Shown: positions 1 through 9,737, numbered from the stretch's first letter. The stretch is DNA of 46,163 bases from Pseudooceanicola marinus (GCF_020177265.1 NZ_JAIVMC010000015.1:1-46163); one strand, 5' to 3'. Notes: generated from the letters alone by a model not told the origin. A program made the numbers and translations.

Positions 1-22
1 GCGCGCCGCTTGTCTGTCAGCC

Positions 23-1519
23 TCAGTTCAGGCCGATTTCCGCCAGCTGCAGCTGGCTGTTGGTGGCGATGGTGGGCGTGAAGTCCACGCTGTCACCGAC
101 GCGGGCATGGCCGACCATGTGGAACAGAAGCACATCCGCGATCACCTCGTCGTGCAGGTAGCCGAAGAGCTCGGACCACAGAGCCTCGCGCTCTTCGCCG
201 GTGGCCGCGGTGGCCGCCTCGATCAGCTCGTCCGCCTTCTCATCCGCGATGCCGGACTGGCGGCCATCGGAATGGTACTTGAAGTACATGGAGAAGACCG
301 GATCGCCGCGCGAGTTGTCGTGCTGCGCGCCCACCAGGACCGGCTGGGTGTCGACATAGGGCTTCGAGTAGTACTGTTCGTGCTCGGCCACTTCGACCAT
401 TTGCAGGCGGATGTTGAACCCGACGTCCGACAGCATCGACTGGATCGCCTCGAAGGTCTCGGTCGCGCCGGGGAAGTTGCCGGTGCGGCCCACCAGGAGG
501 ATTTCCGTATCGACCGGCACGCCGTCGGCCTTGGCTTCCTCCAGCAGCGCGGTGGCGCGCTCGGGGTCGTAGGGGCGGGTCTCGGTGTCGGGGTTCCAGC
601 CCAGGGTGGTCGGCACGTTCAGCGCCGTGGCCAGCTCGGTCCCTTCGGCCAGGATGGTGCCGACGAAGGCCTCGCGGTCGATGGCGATGTTCAGCGCCTC
701 GCGCACCCGGACATCATCCAGCGGCGCCATGGACTGGTCGATCCGCAGATAGGTGGTTTCCGAGTTGGGGTAGGACATGTCCATCTCGGTGGTGGCGTCG
801 ATGGCCGAGATCGAGGGCGCAATGTCCGCCTCGCCCGTGGCGATCATCGCCGCGCGCACCGACGGATCGGCCCGGAAGACGTAGTTGGCCGATGCCACCT
901 CGGGCGCCTCGCCCCAGTAGTCGTCGCGGCGTTCCAGGGTGATGCTCTGCCCCGGTGCCCAGTCGGACAGGGTGTAGGGGCCGGTGCCCACGGGTTCGCG
1001 GGTGAACTCGATCGGCGTCTCGGACGGCACGATGGTCAGCAACGTCATCAGCAGCGGCAGGATCGGCTGCGCTGGATCGGTGGTGAAGTCGATGGTGTGC
1101 TCGTCGACCACCTCCGGCGTGATCTCGATGCCTTCATAGTAGCGCGAGATCTCGCAGGTGATCTGGTCGCTCTGGGCGCGTTCGAAGGAATGTTTCACGT
1201 CCTCGGCGTCAAAGGCGCTGCCGTCGGAGAAGGTCACGCCCTCGCGCAGGTGGAAGCGCCAGGTGGCGTCGCCCACCATCTCCCAGCTTTCGGCCAGGCG
1301 GGGTTTCAGGCCCTCGTCACCGCGCACGTCCAGCTCGGTCAGGGTTTCGCTGATGTTGCCCAGCACGATGCGCCCGATGTTGGAACGGGTCGCCATGCAG
1401 GGTTCGACCAGGTCCGGTTCCTCGCCCAGCACGATGGTCACGCCCGCGTCCTGTGCAAAGGCAGGGCTGAGCGCGGTGGTCGCCAGCATGGCCCCTGCCA
1501 TGAAAATGGTTCTCTTCAT
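23..1519 (-). CDS. ABC transporter substrate-binding protein, solute-binding family 5 (peptide/nickel/opine type)
   Basis: 498-residue periplasmic binding protein that should deliver an unknown solute to a DppBC-type importer. The start at 1519 is chosen because it begins a clear Sec signal peptide (MKRTIFMAGAML...SPAFA, cleavage before QD) and has a strong AGGGAGGAAG ribosome site; an in-frame extension to 1660 has neither. The body carries family-5 hallmarks: a DGSAFDAEDVKHSFER segment, VGTGPYTL, a YW..APEV segment, and VREALNIAIDREAF in the hinge half. Length is normal for the family. No permease or ATPase gene is in the window; they would lie beyond the left edge, downstream on this strand. 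It is divergent from the sialidase-like gene at 1835, so both probably share control from the 315-bp gap. The substrate cannot be read from sequence. Confidence 0.9.
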   Translation of the reverse strand: MKRTIFMAGAMLATTALSPAFAQDAGVTIVLGEEPDLVEPCMATRSNIGRIVLGNISETLTELDVRGDEGLKPRLAESWEMVGDATWRFHLREGVTFSDGSAFDAEDVKHSFERAQSDQITCEISRYYEGIEITPEVVDEHTIDFTTDPAQPILPLLMTLLTIVPSETPIEFTREPVGTGPYTLSDWAPGQSITLERRDDYWGEAPEVASANYVFRADPSVRAAMIATGEADIAPSISAIDATTEMDMSYPNSETTYLRIDQSMAPLDDVRVREALNIAIDREAFVGTILAEGTELATALNVPTTLGWNPDTETRPYDPERATALLEEAKADGVPVDTEILLVGRTGNFPGATETFEAIQSMLSDVGFNIRLQMVEVAEHEQYYSKPYVDTQPVLVGAQHDNSRGDPVFSMYFKYHSDGRQSGIADEKADELIEAATAATGEEREALWSELFGYLHDEVIADVLLFHMVGHARVGDSVDFTPTIATNSQLQLAEIGLN

Positions 1520-1724
1520 TTCTTCCTCCCTGAGGCCGGTGGCCTCTCCTGCGGGGCGCGTCCCGGCCCCTTGATGCGTGCCGTCGGGCGAGCCGCGGCA
1601 AGGCCGCCTCCCGCGGCCCCTGCGACTCCGAATATTGGTAAAGTTGGAAAGCCTTGTCAAACCTCAATACGGGTCAGGCGCCGAAATCGCCATAAAGCCC
1701 TAATTATATGAGTCTATTTCGTGG

Positions 1725-1740
1725 ACTTGTCACCGGTTAT
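1725..1740. promoter_or_regulatory. Candidate GntR operator upstream of the sialidase-like gene
   Basis: The segment ACTTGTCACCGGTTAT resembles the near-palindrome around 5121-5136 (TTTGTAAACTGGTTAC) and a shorter match at 6037-6049. All three lie near promoters of the same catabolic module. Assigning them to the GntR protein encoded at 4216-4959 is inference. Confidence 0.25.
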
Positions 1741-1766
1741 AGGGTCCGAGACTTGCTGGATCATTT

Positions 1767-1785
1767 CACAACTTGACAACTTGTG
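1767..1785. promoter_or_regulatory. 19-bp imperfect palindrome, candidate operator
   Basis: CACAACTTGACAACTTGTG is an inverted repeat with a single mismatched pair (bases 6 and 14 of the site) around a central A. It sits 50 bases before the start of the sialidase-like gene and in the divergent gap with the binding-protein gene, where an operator is expected. The protein that binds it is unknown. Confidence 0.4.
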
Positions 1786-1834
1786 TGTCGATCTGCTCAC
1801 TTGTCACCTGACGAATTCAGGGAGGAGGCTTGGC

Positions 1835-3022
1835 ATGACGCCGGAGGAGATCGCCAGCAGGATGGACGGCGCGCTGGGCGCGCGGGCCGATGGGCAATGG
1901 GCCATCCTGCCCGCCGAGACAGTGCAGAATCACGCGGCCTTCCTGGCTCGACTGCCCGACGGATCCCTGGCCTGCGCCTGGTTCGGCGGCACGCTGGAGG
2001 GCAAGTCGGACATTTCCGCCTACGCCTGCCTGCTGGAGGAGGGGGCGGATCGCTGGGGGCCGGCTGCACGACTGACCGAGGATCCCGACAGGTCCGAGCA
2101 GAACCCGGTGATCTTCGCCGCGCCCGACGGGGGTCTGTGGCTGTTCAACACGGCGCAGCCGGCGGGTAACCAGGACGAATCGCGGGTCTACCTGCGGCCG
2201 CTGCGGCGCGAAGGCGACCGGCTGGCCTCTGGCGCGGCGCGCGACACCGGCCTGCCGCCCGGCACCTTCATCCGCGCGTGTCCCTACGTCCGTGACGACG
2301 GCGCCTGGGTGCTCCCGCTCTTCCGTTGCAATCCGCGCCCCGGCATCCGCTGGACCGGGGCCTTCGACACCGCCGCCATCGGCATCAGCCGCGATGGCGG
2401 CCAGAGCTGGCAGGTGGAGGAAGTGCCCGACTCGCCCGGCGCCGTGCACATGACGCCCGTTTCCCTCGGCGGGGACGAAATGGCGGCCTTCTACCGTCGC
2501 CGTCAGTCCGATTTCGTGCACCGCTCCGAAAGCCACGACGGCGGGCGCAGCTGGTCCGCGCCTGCGCCGACCGACGTGCCCAACAACAACAGCTCCATTG
2601 GCGTGGCGGCCCTGCCGGAGGGGGTGCTGGCCATGGTCTGCAACCCGACCTCCGCCGCGCAGTCCGAGGCGCGCCGCGCCTCTCTCTACGATGAGCTGGA
2701 GGAGCAGGACGACCGGCCCGAGGCGGTCGAGGGCTGTCAGCCGATCTGGGGTGTCGAGCGCGCGCCGCTGGCCCTGTGCCTGTCGGCCGACGGCGGACGG
2801 ACCTTCCCGGTTCGCTACGTCGTGGAGGACAGCGACGGCACCTGCCTCAGCAACAACTCCCTGGACGGAAAGAACAAGGAGCTGTCCTACCCGGTGATCC
2901 TGCCCCGCGCCGATGGCGGGCTCGACATCGCCTATACCCTCTATCGCCGGGCGATCCGCCACGTGCGTCTGGCGCCCGAAACGGTTGCCGATCTTGTCCA
3001 ACAGCTTGCCGGAAAGGAGTGA
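1835..3022 (+). CDS. Sialidase/BNR-repeat family protein (six-bladed propeller fold)
   Basis: 395-residue protein with no signal peptide, so probably cytoplasmic. The ATG at 1835 follows GGAGGAGG by 6 bases; the in-frame ATG at 1721 lacks a ribosome site. Three Asp-boxes (S-x-D-x-G-x-[TS]-[WF]) are visible: SRDGGQSW, SHDGGRSW and SADGGRTF, marking blades of a sialidase-type beta-propeller of the BNR_2 kind. Bacterial cytoplasmic members often accompany DapA-family lyases and sugar-acid dehydrogenases and need not act on sialic acid. It is followed 3 bases after its stop by the iron alcohol dehydrogenase, so the two are one transcript. Glycosidase activity is unproven; the arginine triad of true sialidases was not established by reading. 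Confidence 0.75.
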   Translation: MTPEEIASRMDGALGARADGQWAILPAETVQNHAAFLARLPDGSLACAWFGGTLEGKSDISAYACLLEEGADRWGPAARLTEDPDRSEQNPVIFAAPDGGLWLFNTAQPAGNQDESRVYLRPLRREGDRLASGAARDTGLPPGTFIRACPYVRDDGAWVLPLFRCNPRPGIRWTGAFDTAAIGISRDGGQSWQVEEVPDSPGAVHMTPVSLGGDEMAAFYRRRQSDFVHRSESHDGGRSWSAPAPTDVPNNNSSIGVAALPEGVLAMVCNPTSAAQSEARRASLYDELEEQDDRPEAVEGCQPIWGVERAPLALCLSADGGRTFPVRYVVEDSDGTCLSNNSLDGKNKELSYPVILPRADGGLDIAYTLYRRAIRHVRLAPETVADLVQQLAGKE

Positions 3023-3025
3023 GCC

Positions 3026-4147
3026 ATGTCTTCCATGGATCGCCTGATCACCATTCATCAGCCCCGCCGGCTTGAAGTCGGCGTGGGGGCTGCGGCCAAG
3101 GTGGGCGAGGCCGTCAAGGCCGCCCGCCCGCTGGTCATCGCCAGCGGCCCGACCGCGCAATATGTCGACCGGCTGGGCCTGTCGGGGGAGGTGCTGGTCA
3201 TCGATGACGTGCCGCCCGAACCCGATCTGCCCGCCTTCGAGGCGGTGCTGGAGCGCGCCCGCGCCTTCGGTCCCGACCTTGTGGTGGGGTTGGGCGGCGG
3301 CTCCGTCCTCGACATCGCGAAGCTGGTCGCGGTCCTGTGGGATGGCGACCAGGCGCTGCGCGACGTGGTGGGGCCCAACAAGGTGGTGGGCCGTCGCGTG
3401 CCGCTGATCCAGGTGGCCACCACCGCCGGCACGGGCTCCGAGGCGGGCATCCGCGCGCTGGTGACGGACCCGGATACCAAGTCGAAACTGGCCGTGGAAA
3501 GCCCGCACATGATCGCCGACCTGGCGGTTCTGGACCCCGAGCTGACCTATTCCGTGCCGCCTGCGGTCACGGCCGCTACCGGCGTCGACGCCATGGCGCA
3601 TTGCGTGGAGGCCTTCACCAACATCAAGTCCCACGACCTGATCGACGGCTATGCGCGCATGGGGTTCAACCTGGTGGGCAAGTACCTGAAGCGCGCGGTT
3701 GAGGATGGCCGCGACAGCGAGGCGCGGGCGGGGATGATGCTGGCCTCCTACTACGGGGGTATCTGCCTCGGCCCGGTGAACACCGCCGCCGGCCATGCGC
3801 TGTCCTACCCGCTGGGCACCCGGCTGTCGCTGCCGCACGGGTTGGCCAATGCGATCATTTTCCCTCACGTCCTGGCCTTCAACCAGCCGGTGGCACCGGA
3901 GAAGACGCAGGAGGTGGCCACGGCTCTCGGCCTGGGTCAGGCCGGATCGGTTGAGACGCTGAAGGAGGCCGCCGTCGGCTTCTGTCGTGATCTGGGCATC
4001 GAGATGCGCCTGTCGCAGCATGGCGCGGCCGAAGGCGACCTGGGGCTTTTCGCGGAGGAGGCCCATGCCATCCGCCGCCTGATGGACAACAACCCCCGCG
4101 ACATGAGTGTGGCGGACGTTCACGGGATCTATCGCGACGCGTTCTGA
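3026..4147 (+). CDS. Iron-containing alcohol dehydrogenase family protein
   Basis: 373-residue group III dehydrogenase, normal length. The N-terminal half has the NAD(P)-binding GGGSVLDIAK and the TAGTGSEA loop. The C-terminal helical half has the metal ligand set in order: D and H in GVDAMAHCVEAF, H in HGLANAIIFPHV and H in AAGHALSYPLG. The start ATG follows AAAGGAG. It lies 3 bases behind the sialidase-like gene and convergent with the GntR gene at 4216. It would oxidise or reduce a small alcohol or aldehyde in the same pathway as the kinase/PdxA2/DapA genes, for example a sugar-acid intermediate; the substrate is not evident. Some family members are maleylacetate or glycerol dehydrogenases, but nothing nearby supports those. 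Confidence 0.88.
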   Translation: MSSMDRLITIHQPRRLEVGVGAAAKVGEAVKAARPLVIASGPTAQYVDRLGLSGEVLVIDDVPPEPDLPAFEAVLERARAFGPDLVVGLGGGSVLDIAKLVAVLWDGDQALRDVVGPNKVVGRRVPLIQVATTAGTGSEAGIRALVTDPDTKSKLAVESPHMIADLAVLDPELTYSVPPAVTAATGVDAMAHCVEAFTNIKSHDLIDGYARMGFNLVGKYLKRAVEDGRDSEARAGMMLASYYGGICLGPVNTAAGHALSYPLGTRLSLPHGLANAIIFPHVLAFNQPVAPEKTQEVATALGLGQAGSVETLKEAAVGFCRDLGIEMRLSQHGAAEGDLGLFAEEAHAIRRLMDNNPRDMSVADVHGIYRDAF

Positions 4148-4215
4148 CAGGGTGACGGAGCGCGCGTCGCGGCAGGCGGCGTCCCGACAGGGGCGCCGCA
4201 TTTGCGTTCAGGCGG

Positions 4216-4959
4216 TCACATGGAAAGGTCGAGCATCCCGCCGCCGAACAGCCGTTCGCGCGAATGGGTGACATGGGCGCGCATGACGGCGCGGGCGGTC
4301 TCCGCCTCGCCGTCGCGGATCGCCTCGAAGATCGCGCGGTGTTCGCCCAGTACGTGTTCCAGCGCCGCCGCCCCGTCGGACATCAGGGCATCGCCGTGCA
4401 TCTTCATCCCGACATAGATGTGATCGCGCAGGGCCTTCAGGGTTTCGGCGTAATACTGGTTGTTGGTGGCGCGGGCGATCGCCAGGTGAAAGGCGAAATC
4501 CGCGTCTTCGCGGTGCAGGCGCGATCCCGTGGCGTCCGACAGCAGATCCAGCGCCTCCAGCATCTCGTCCAGCACGGCCTGGTTGCGACGCTGCGCGGCC
4601 AGGCCCGCCGCATCCACCTCCACCGTCAGGCGGAACTCGTAGCATCGCTGGATGTCGGCGATGGTCTCCACCGGGGTGTAGCCAAGCGCGGCCTCGCGTT
4701 TCACCCGGACGAAGTTGCCGGCCCCCTGGCGTGACACGATCAGCCCCTCGCCGCGCAGCTGTTCCAGGGCCGCGCGCAGAACCGGGCGCGACACGCCATA
4801 TTGCACCGACAGGTCCTTTTCCGCCGGCAGCTTTTCGTTGGCGCCGTAGTCCCCGCGCGAGATCCGCTGTTTCAGCGAGGTATAGACCTTCTCCGACAGG
4901 GAGGTGCGCCCGCCGCGGGCCGGGCCACCGTCCTGCGGGGAATTGTTGTGCTGGTCCAT
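4216..4959 (-). CDS. GntR-family (FadR/FCD subfamily) transcriptional regulator
   Basis: 247 residues. A winged helix-turn-helix sits at about residues 20-90 (SLSEKVYTSLKQRI, LPAEKDLSVQYGVSRPVLRAAL, then the wing GLIVSRQGAGNFVRV). A C-terminal FCD ligand-binding helical domain follows, with the typical ARATNNQYYAETLKAL and H-rich end (LGEHRAIFEAI, MRAHVTHSRERLF). The start has a GGAAGGA ribosome site. The gene lies 21 bases after the DUF1537 kinase stop on the same strand, so it is co-transcribed and probably senses an intermediate of that pathway. Likely targets are the 6019-6186 divergent region, the 1520-1834 region and its own upstream DNA, where related motifs occur. Confidence 0.9.
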   Translation of the reverse strand: MDQHNNSPQDGGPARGGRTSLSEKVYTSLKQRISRGDYGANEKLPAEKDLSVQYGVSRPVLRAALEQLRGEGLIVSRQGAGNFVRVKREAALGYTPVETIADIQRCYEFRLTVEVDAAGLAAQRRNQAVLDEMLEALDLLSDATGSRLHREDADFAFHLAIARATNNQYYAETLKALRDHIYVGMKMHGDALMSDGAAALEHVLGEHRAIFEAIRDGEAETARAVMRAHVTHSRERLFGGGMLDLSM

Positions 4960-4980
4960 CGTCCTGTTCCTTCCTGCCTT

Positions 4981-6018
4981 TCAGCGTGTTCCGGCGGCGT
5001 CCACGATCTCGGCCAGAAGCCCCGGCGCGCCGAAGCCGCCTGATTTCGTGACGATATCCACCGGCCCCCACGCGGTGTCGATGCGGCACAGGGGCAGGCC
5101 GGGCCGCAGCTCGGCGATGATTTGTAAACTGGTTACCGACAGCCGGTCCAGTGCTGCCTGCGCGCTTTCCCCGCCGCAGATTACCAGGGCGCCGGGCCGG
5201 GCGACCTGGGCGGTGCGCGCGATGGTCTCGGCGAAGCGGCGGGCGGCCTCGGCCCCGGGCAGGGCGCCGCCGCCGTCGGTGATTGTCAGGGCGAGCGGTT
5301 GGCCGGGTGTTGGTACGGCGTCGGAGGCGCTGCCGTCGGGGGCTTCGATGCGGGTCAGGCTGTCGGGCAGGGCGGCGATCTGCGCCAGCGTCACCGGATC
5401 GCGGGACCCGTTGGCGATCATTACCGGCGCGGCCAGCCCTGTGTCGGGCGGCGCCGTCACGCCCAGCTGGCGCGCCAGGGCAAAGGACAGTCCGCGCGCC
5501 CCGATCCAGAGGGGGCTGTCCGGGGTGTCTGCCACGAGCCTGTCCAGCTCGGCATCGGTGCTGATCTCGGGCACCTCGACCGGATCGTCGAAGCGGCTGG
5601 CGACGGGGATCGGATCCGCCACGCCGGCGCCGACCAATGCGCCGTCTTCGACGCGGCGGTCCATCTCCGGGATGGCGGGGCAGGCGACCTGCCGGGCGCG
5701 GCCGGCCCAGCGGGCCAGCGCGGCAGTTTCGGCGGCCGGGTTGCCCTTCAGTCGGCTATCCACCTTCTTCATCACCACGTCGAAGTCGTCGGGCGAGAGG
5801 GCCTTCAGCGCGCGGGTCACGCGCGCGGCGGCGGCCTCGGCGCTGATCTCCCGGCTGGAGGTATTGACGGCCAGCACGTCGGGCCGGGTGGCCCAGGTTT
5901 CCGCCACGTCCTCGGGGCTGCGGGCGACCATCACCCGGCGTCCGGGCGCGGCAAAGCCGACAGCGGAATCGAGCGCCCCGGTCAGGTCGTCCGCGATGAT
6001 CAGTACCTTGGTGTGCAT
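4981..6018 (-). CDS. DUF1537 four-carbon acid sugar kinase family protein
   Basis: 345-residue ATP-dependent kinase. Members phosphorylate D-threonate, D-erythronate, L-threonate or similar acid sugars (established for DUF1537: OtnK, DtnK). The N-terminal sugar-binding domain shows IADDLTGALDSAVGFA and KKVDSRLKGNP. The C-terminal nucleotide-binding domain shows ICGGESAQAALDRL and a GPVDIVTKSGGFGAPGLLAEI tail. At 345 residues it is shorter than the roughly 400-430 usual, mainly from a compact linker, but both domains are present. The ATG at 6018 is preceded by AGGAGGGAAG. It is divergent from the PdxA2-type gene at 6187, the classical partner that oxidises and decarboxylates the 4-phosphate product. 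Which acid sugar is used cannot be told from sequence. Confidence 0.88.
   Translation of the reverse strand: MHTKVLIIADDLTGALDSAVGFAAPGRRVMVARSPEDVAETWATRPDVLAVNTSSREISAEAAAARVTRALKALSPDDFDVVMKKVDSRLKGNPAAETAALARWAGRARQVACPAIPEMDRRVEDGALVGAGVADPIPVASRFDDPVEVPEISTDAELDRLVADTPDSPLWIGARGLSFALARQLGVTAPPDTGLAAPVMIANGSRDPVTLAQIAALPDSLTRIEAPDGSASDAVPTPGQPLALTITDGGGALPGAEAARRFAETIARTAQVARPGALVICGGESAQAALDRLSVTSLQIIAELRPGLPLCRIDTAWGPVDIVTKSGGFGAPGLLAEIVDAAGTR
5121..5136. promoter_or_regulatory. Candidate operator inside the 3' part of the kinase gene
   Basis: TTTGTAAACTGGTTAC contains the near-palindrome GTAAACTGGTTAC and shares the exact 10-mer TTGTAAACTG with 6038-6047 in the divergent promoter region. 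It lies about 160 bases upstream of the GntR start, so it could serve autoregulation. It is coding sequence, so chance is a real alternative. Confidence 0.25.
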
Positions 6019-6036
6019 CGGGCTTCCCTCCTGCAT

Positions 6037-6049
6037 GTTGTAAACTGAT
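6037..6049. promoter_or_regulatory. Candidate operator before the DUF1537 kinase
   Basis: GTTGTAAACTGAT, 19-31 bases upstream of the kinase start, repeats the 10-mer seen at 5122-5131. Its position between the divergent kinase and PdxA2 genes fits a GntR-type operator. Binding is inferred only. Confidence 0.3.
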
Positions 6050-6118
6050 ATAATCAGCCCTAGCCTGTCATTTCTATCATTTTCATAATGGTTTGCCTGA
6101 AAATTTGCAGGTGCAGGC

Positions 6119-6149
6119 GGTAAATGTTGATACCTATTTACCCATAGGT
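6119..6149. promoter_or_regulatory. Overlapping inverted repeats in the kinase/pdxA2 divergent promoter
   Basis: GGTAAAT (6119-6125) and ATTTACC (6136-6142) are perfect inverted arms 10 bases apart. Overlapping them, ACCTAT (6132-6137) and ATAGGT (6144-6149) form a second perfect inverted pair with a 6-base spacer. The pair lies 38-68 bases before the PdxA2-type start. Either could be the operator for this divergon. Confidence 0.4.
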
Positions 6150-6186
6150 TAAAGAGGGCCGAGATCGCTGCCGACGGAGGAGTAGG

Positions 6187-7166
<980 letters not shown>

Positions 7167-7170
<4 letters not shown>

Positions 7171-8048
7171 GCGACAAGGAAGCCTTCGTTGCGCTCGTCA
7201 CCTGTTTCAATGACGACGAGACGATCAACTATGATGCCACCCGCGCCCAGGTGCGGCGCCAGGTGGCCGCCGGCAACAACATCATGTGCGCGGGCACCAA
7301 CGGTGATTTCTCCGCCCTGACCTTCGACGAAAAGGTGCGTCTGTGCGGTGAGGTGGTGGACGAGGTCGGCGGCAAGGCCAAGGTGATCGTCAACGCCGGC
7401 ATGCCCGCCACCTATGAGACCATCCTGCTGGCGAAGGAATTCGACCGGATCGGCGTCGACGGCATCGCCGTCATCACGCCCTTCTTCATCGCCTGCACGC
7501 AGGATGGGCTGATCCGGCATTTCACCTCCGTGGCTGATGCGGTGGAAACGCCCGTCTACCTCTACGACATCCCGGCGCGCACCCAGAATCATATCGAGCC
7601 CGAAACGGCGCAAACCCTTGCCGCCCATGGCAATATCGCCGGTATCAAGGATTCCGGCGGGGCCCAGGACACGCTGGAGGCCTATCTGGCCGTCGGCCGC
7701 GCCGTGCCCGGGTTCGACGTCTATTCCGGCCCCGATCACCTGGTGCACTGGGCGCTGACCAACGGCGCGAAGGGCTGCATTTCCGGCCTCGGCAACGTCA
7801 TGCCCGAGGTGCTGGCGCGAATCGTGTCCTGCGTGAACGCGGGCGACGAGGTGGGCGCGGCCGAGGCGCAGAAGACCTTCGGCGATTTCCGCGTGGCGCT
7901 TTACAAGCTGGGCTATCCGCCCGCGCTGGTGAAGAGGGCGCTGTATCTGCGCGATCCCTCTGTCGGCGCCTCGCGTCAGCCTGCGCTGCTGCCCGACCCG
8001 GAAACGGATCGCGCCATCGAAGAGGTGCTGGCGGACTTCGACCTGTAA
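7167..8048 (+). CDS. DapA/NanA-family class I aldolase (dihydrodipicolinate synthase-like)
   Basis: 293 residues, the standard TIM-barrel length. Catalytic features fall at the E. coli DapA positions: Tyr133 and Arg138 in YDIPARTQ, and Schiff-base Lys161 in GIKDSGG. The substrate-binding loop is GTNGD at 43-47, with Asn in place of the second Thr of GTTGE. The gene overlaps the PdxA2 stop by ATGA, so it is translationally coupled and part of the sugar-acid operon, not lysine synthesis. It probably cleaves or forms a 2-oxo acid through a pyruvate Schiff base; which one is unknown. Retention of Arg138 is more like DapA than like sialate lyase, so a link to the BNR protein through sialic acid is not supported. 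Confidence 0.85.
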
Positions 8049-8067
8049 GCACACCTTGGTCACAACA

Positions 8068-8099
8068 AAACGCCCCGGTGCCTGCGCGCCGGGGCGTTT
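8068..8099. terminator. Rho-independent terminator between convergent genes
   Basis: AAACGCCCCGG and CCGGGGCGTTT form a perfect 11-bp stem with a 10-base loop. The A/T ends let it work in both directions, serving the DapA-family operon on one side and the aldehyde dehydrogenase gene on the other. Confidence 0.88.
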
Positions 8100-8119
8100 G
8101 TCGTTTCTCGCGGCGGCGA

Positions 8120-9616
8120 TCAGCCTTCCAGCGTGTCGGCGCAGACGTATTTCAGTTCGGTAAAGGCCTCCATCCCGTGGCGCGACCCTTCGCGGCCCAG
8201 GCCCGATTGCTTCACGCCGCCGAAGGGGATCGGTGCGCCGGTGATCGAGGTGCGGTTCACGGCCACCATCCCGGCCTGAAGGCCGCGGGTCAGCCGGGAA
8301 ATGCGCCCCGGATCGCTGGTGTGCAGGTAGGCCACCAGCCCGTAGTCGCTGTCATTGGCGCGCGTCATCGCCTCGCCCTCGGTATCGAAGGGCAGGATGG
8401 CGGCGACGGGGCCGAAGGTTTCCTCGCTCAGGATCTGTGCGCCCTCGGGCACGTCGACCAGTACAGTGGGCTGGTAGAACAGCGGCCCCTGCGGATCGCG
8501 GGTGCCGCCGGTCAGCAGGCGGGCGCCGCGCGCCAGGGCGTCGGCCACCTGTTCTTCCTGCTTGGCCACGGCGCCTTCGTTGATCAGCGGGCCGATGTCC
8601 GGGTCCTCGTGGCCGGGGCCGGTGGTCAGCCGCGCGGTGGCCTCGGCGAATCGGGCGCAGAAGGCGTCGTAGATCGGGCGTTCCACGTAGATGCGGTTGG
8701 CGGCCAGGCAGTCCTGCCCGGAGGTGGCGAATTTCGCATCCACCATCTTCGGGATCACCTGGTCCAGATCGGTGTCGGCAAAGACCAGCGCGGGCGCATG
8801 GCCGCCCAGTTCCATCACCAGCCGCTTCACCGTGTCGGCGGAGCGGCGGTAGAGGAGCTTGCCCACCCGGGTCGAGCCGGTGAAGGAGATGGCGCGCACG
8901 CGGGCGTCCTCCAGCCAGGGCTCGGTCACCTCTTCGGGCTGGCCGGTGACGACGTTGAAGACCCCGGCGGGCAGGCCCGCGCGTTCCGCCAGTTCGGCCA
9001 GGGCCAGGGCGGAGTAGGGGGTTTCATGGCTGGGGTGCGCCACAACGGTACAGCCGGCGGCCAGGGCGGCCGCAGCCTTGCGGGTCAGCATAGCGGAGGG
9101 GAAGTTCCACGGCGTGATCAGCGCGGCGACGCCCAGCGGTTCGCGCGTGACCTTCATCTCGGTGCCCGGCAGATGCGGCGTGACGCCTTCTACGTCGGGC
9201 CGGCGGGCGGCCTCGGCGTAGTATTCGACGAAACCGGCGCCATAGCGGATCTCGCCGCGCGCCTCGGAAAGGGGTTTGCCCTGTTCCATGACCATGATCA
9301 GGGCCAGGTCCTCGGCGTTCTCGGTGATCAGGTCGTACCAGCGGCGCAGGATCGCGGCGCGTTCCTGCGGCAACAGGGCGGCCCAGGCGGGGAAGGCGCG
9401 GTCGGCGGCATCCACCGCGGCGGCGCTTTCGGCGGCCGAAAGGGCGGCCACTTCGCCCAGGCGGGCGCCGGTGGCCGGGTCGCTGACCGGGAAACTGGCG
9501 CCGCGGTCCCCGGACAGCCAACGCCCGTCGACATAGGAAAAGCCGCGCATCAGCCGCGGGTCGGCCAGGCGCGATTGCAGCGGGGCGAAATAGGGGGCGT
9601 GGCGGGTATCGGGCAT
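8120..9616 (-). CDS. Aldehyde dehydrogenase, succinate-semialdehyde dehydrogenase-like
   Basis: 498-residue NAD(P)-dependent aldehyde dehydrogenase. It has the Asn of TPWNFP, the general-base Glu in MELGGHAP, the nucleophile Cys in TSGQDCLAANR, and the ending FGGVKQSGLGREGSRHGMEAF...KY that is characteristic of GabD-type succinate-semialdehyde dehydrogenases. One oddity: the cofactor-binding Lys usually found in the KPSE/KPA motif reads His (VVAHPSHETP). Succinate semialdehyde is the product of the B6 degradation cluster about 1.5 kb away, so a role there is attractive. The gene is, however, separately transcribed and sits beside an Lrp regulator, an arrangement also seen beside ectoine degradation genes. 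Substrate is inference; the family call is firm. Confidence 0.85.
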   Translation of the reverse strand: MPDTRHAPYFAPLQSRLADPRLMRGFSYVDGRWLSGDRGASFPVSDPATGARLGEVAALSAAESAAAVDAADRAFPAWAALLPQERAAILRRWYDLITENAEDLALIMVMEQGKPLSEARGEIRYGAGFVEYYAEAARRPDVEGVTPHLPGTEMKVTREPLGVAALITPWNFPSAMLTRKAAAALAAGCTVVAHPSHETPYSALALAELAERAGLPAGVFNVVTGQPEEVTEPWLEDARVRAISFTGSTRVGKLLYRRSADTVKRLVMELGGHAPALVFADTDLDQVIPKMVDAKFATSGQDCLAANRIYVERPIYDAFCARFAEATARLTTGPGHEDPDIGPLINEGAVAKQEEQVADALARGARLLTGGTRDPQGPLFYQPTVLVDVPEGAQILSEETFGPVAAILPFDTEGEAMTRANDSDYGLVAYLHTSDPGRISRLTRGLQAGMVAVNRTSITGAPIPFGGVKQSGLGREGSRHGMEAFTELKYVCADTLEG

Positions 9617-9668
9617 GGGAACCTCCGGGGATGTCTGTCCCCGTCAGGCTACGCCCTTCGGGCCAGAG

Positions 9669-9707
9669 GAACTCTCTGAACGCCCGCGCCGGCGGAGACG
9701 AACTCTC
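9669..9707. promoter_or_regulatory. Direct repeats before the aldehyde dehydrogenase gene, candidate Lrp sites
   Basis: GAACTCTC occurs at 9669-9676 and 9700-9707, 31 bases apart (close to three helical turns). The palindrome AGAGGTTTCCTCT lies at 9727-9739. These sit just upstream of the aldehyde dehydrogenase start at 9616. Phased sites suit the multimeric binding of Lrp-family proteins, and the Lrp gene is immediately upstream. Inferred. Confidence 0.35.
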
Positions 9708-9737
9708 CCTTTGCGCGCGCTGCGTCAGAGGTTTCCT

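Noticed and set aside
107..1711. 534-codon open frame on the plus strand
   Set aside because: Antisense shadow of the family-5 binding-protein gene; low-complexity Arg/Gly/His composition, no ribosome site, no domain.
1817..4201. 794-codon open frame on the minus strand
   Set aside because: Antisense to the BNR and iron alcohol dehydrogenase genes, both of which have clear motifs; composition is typical of GC-rich shadow frames.
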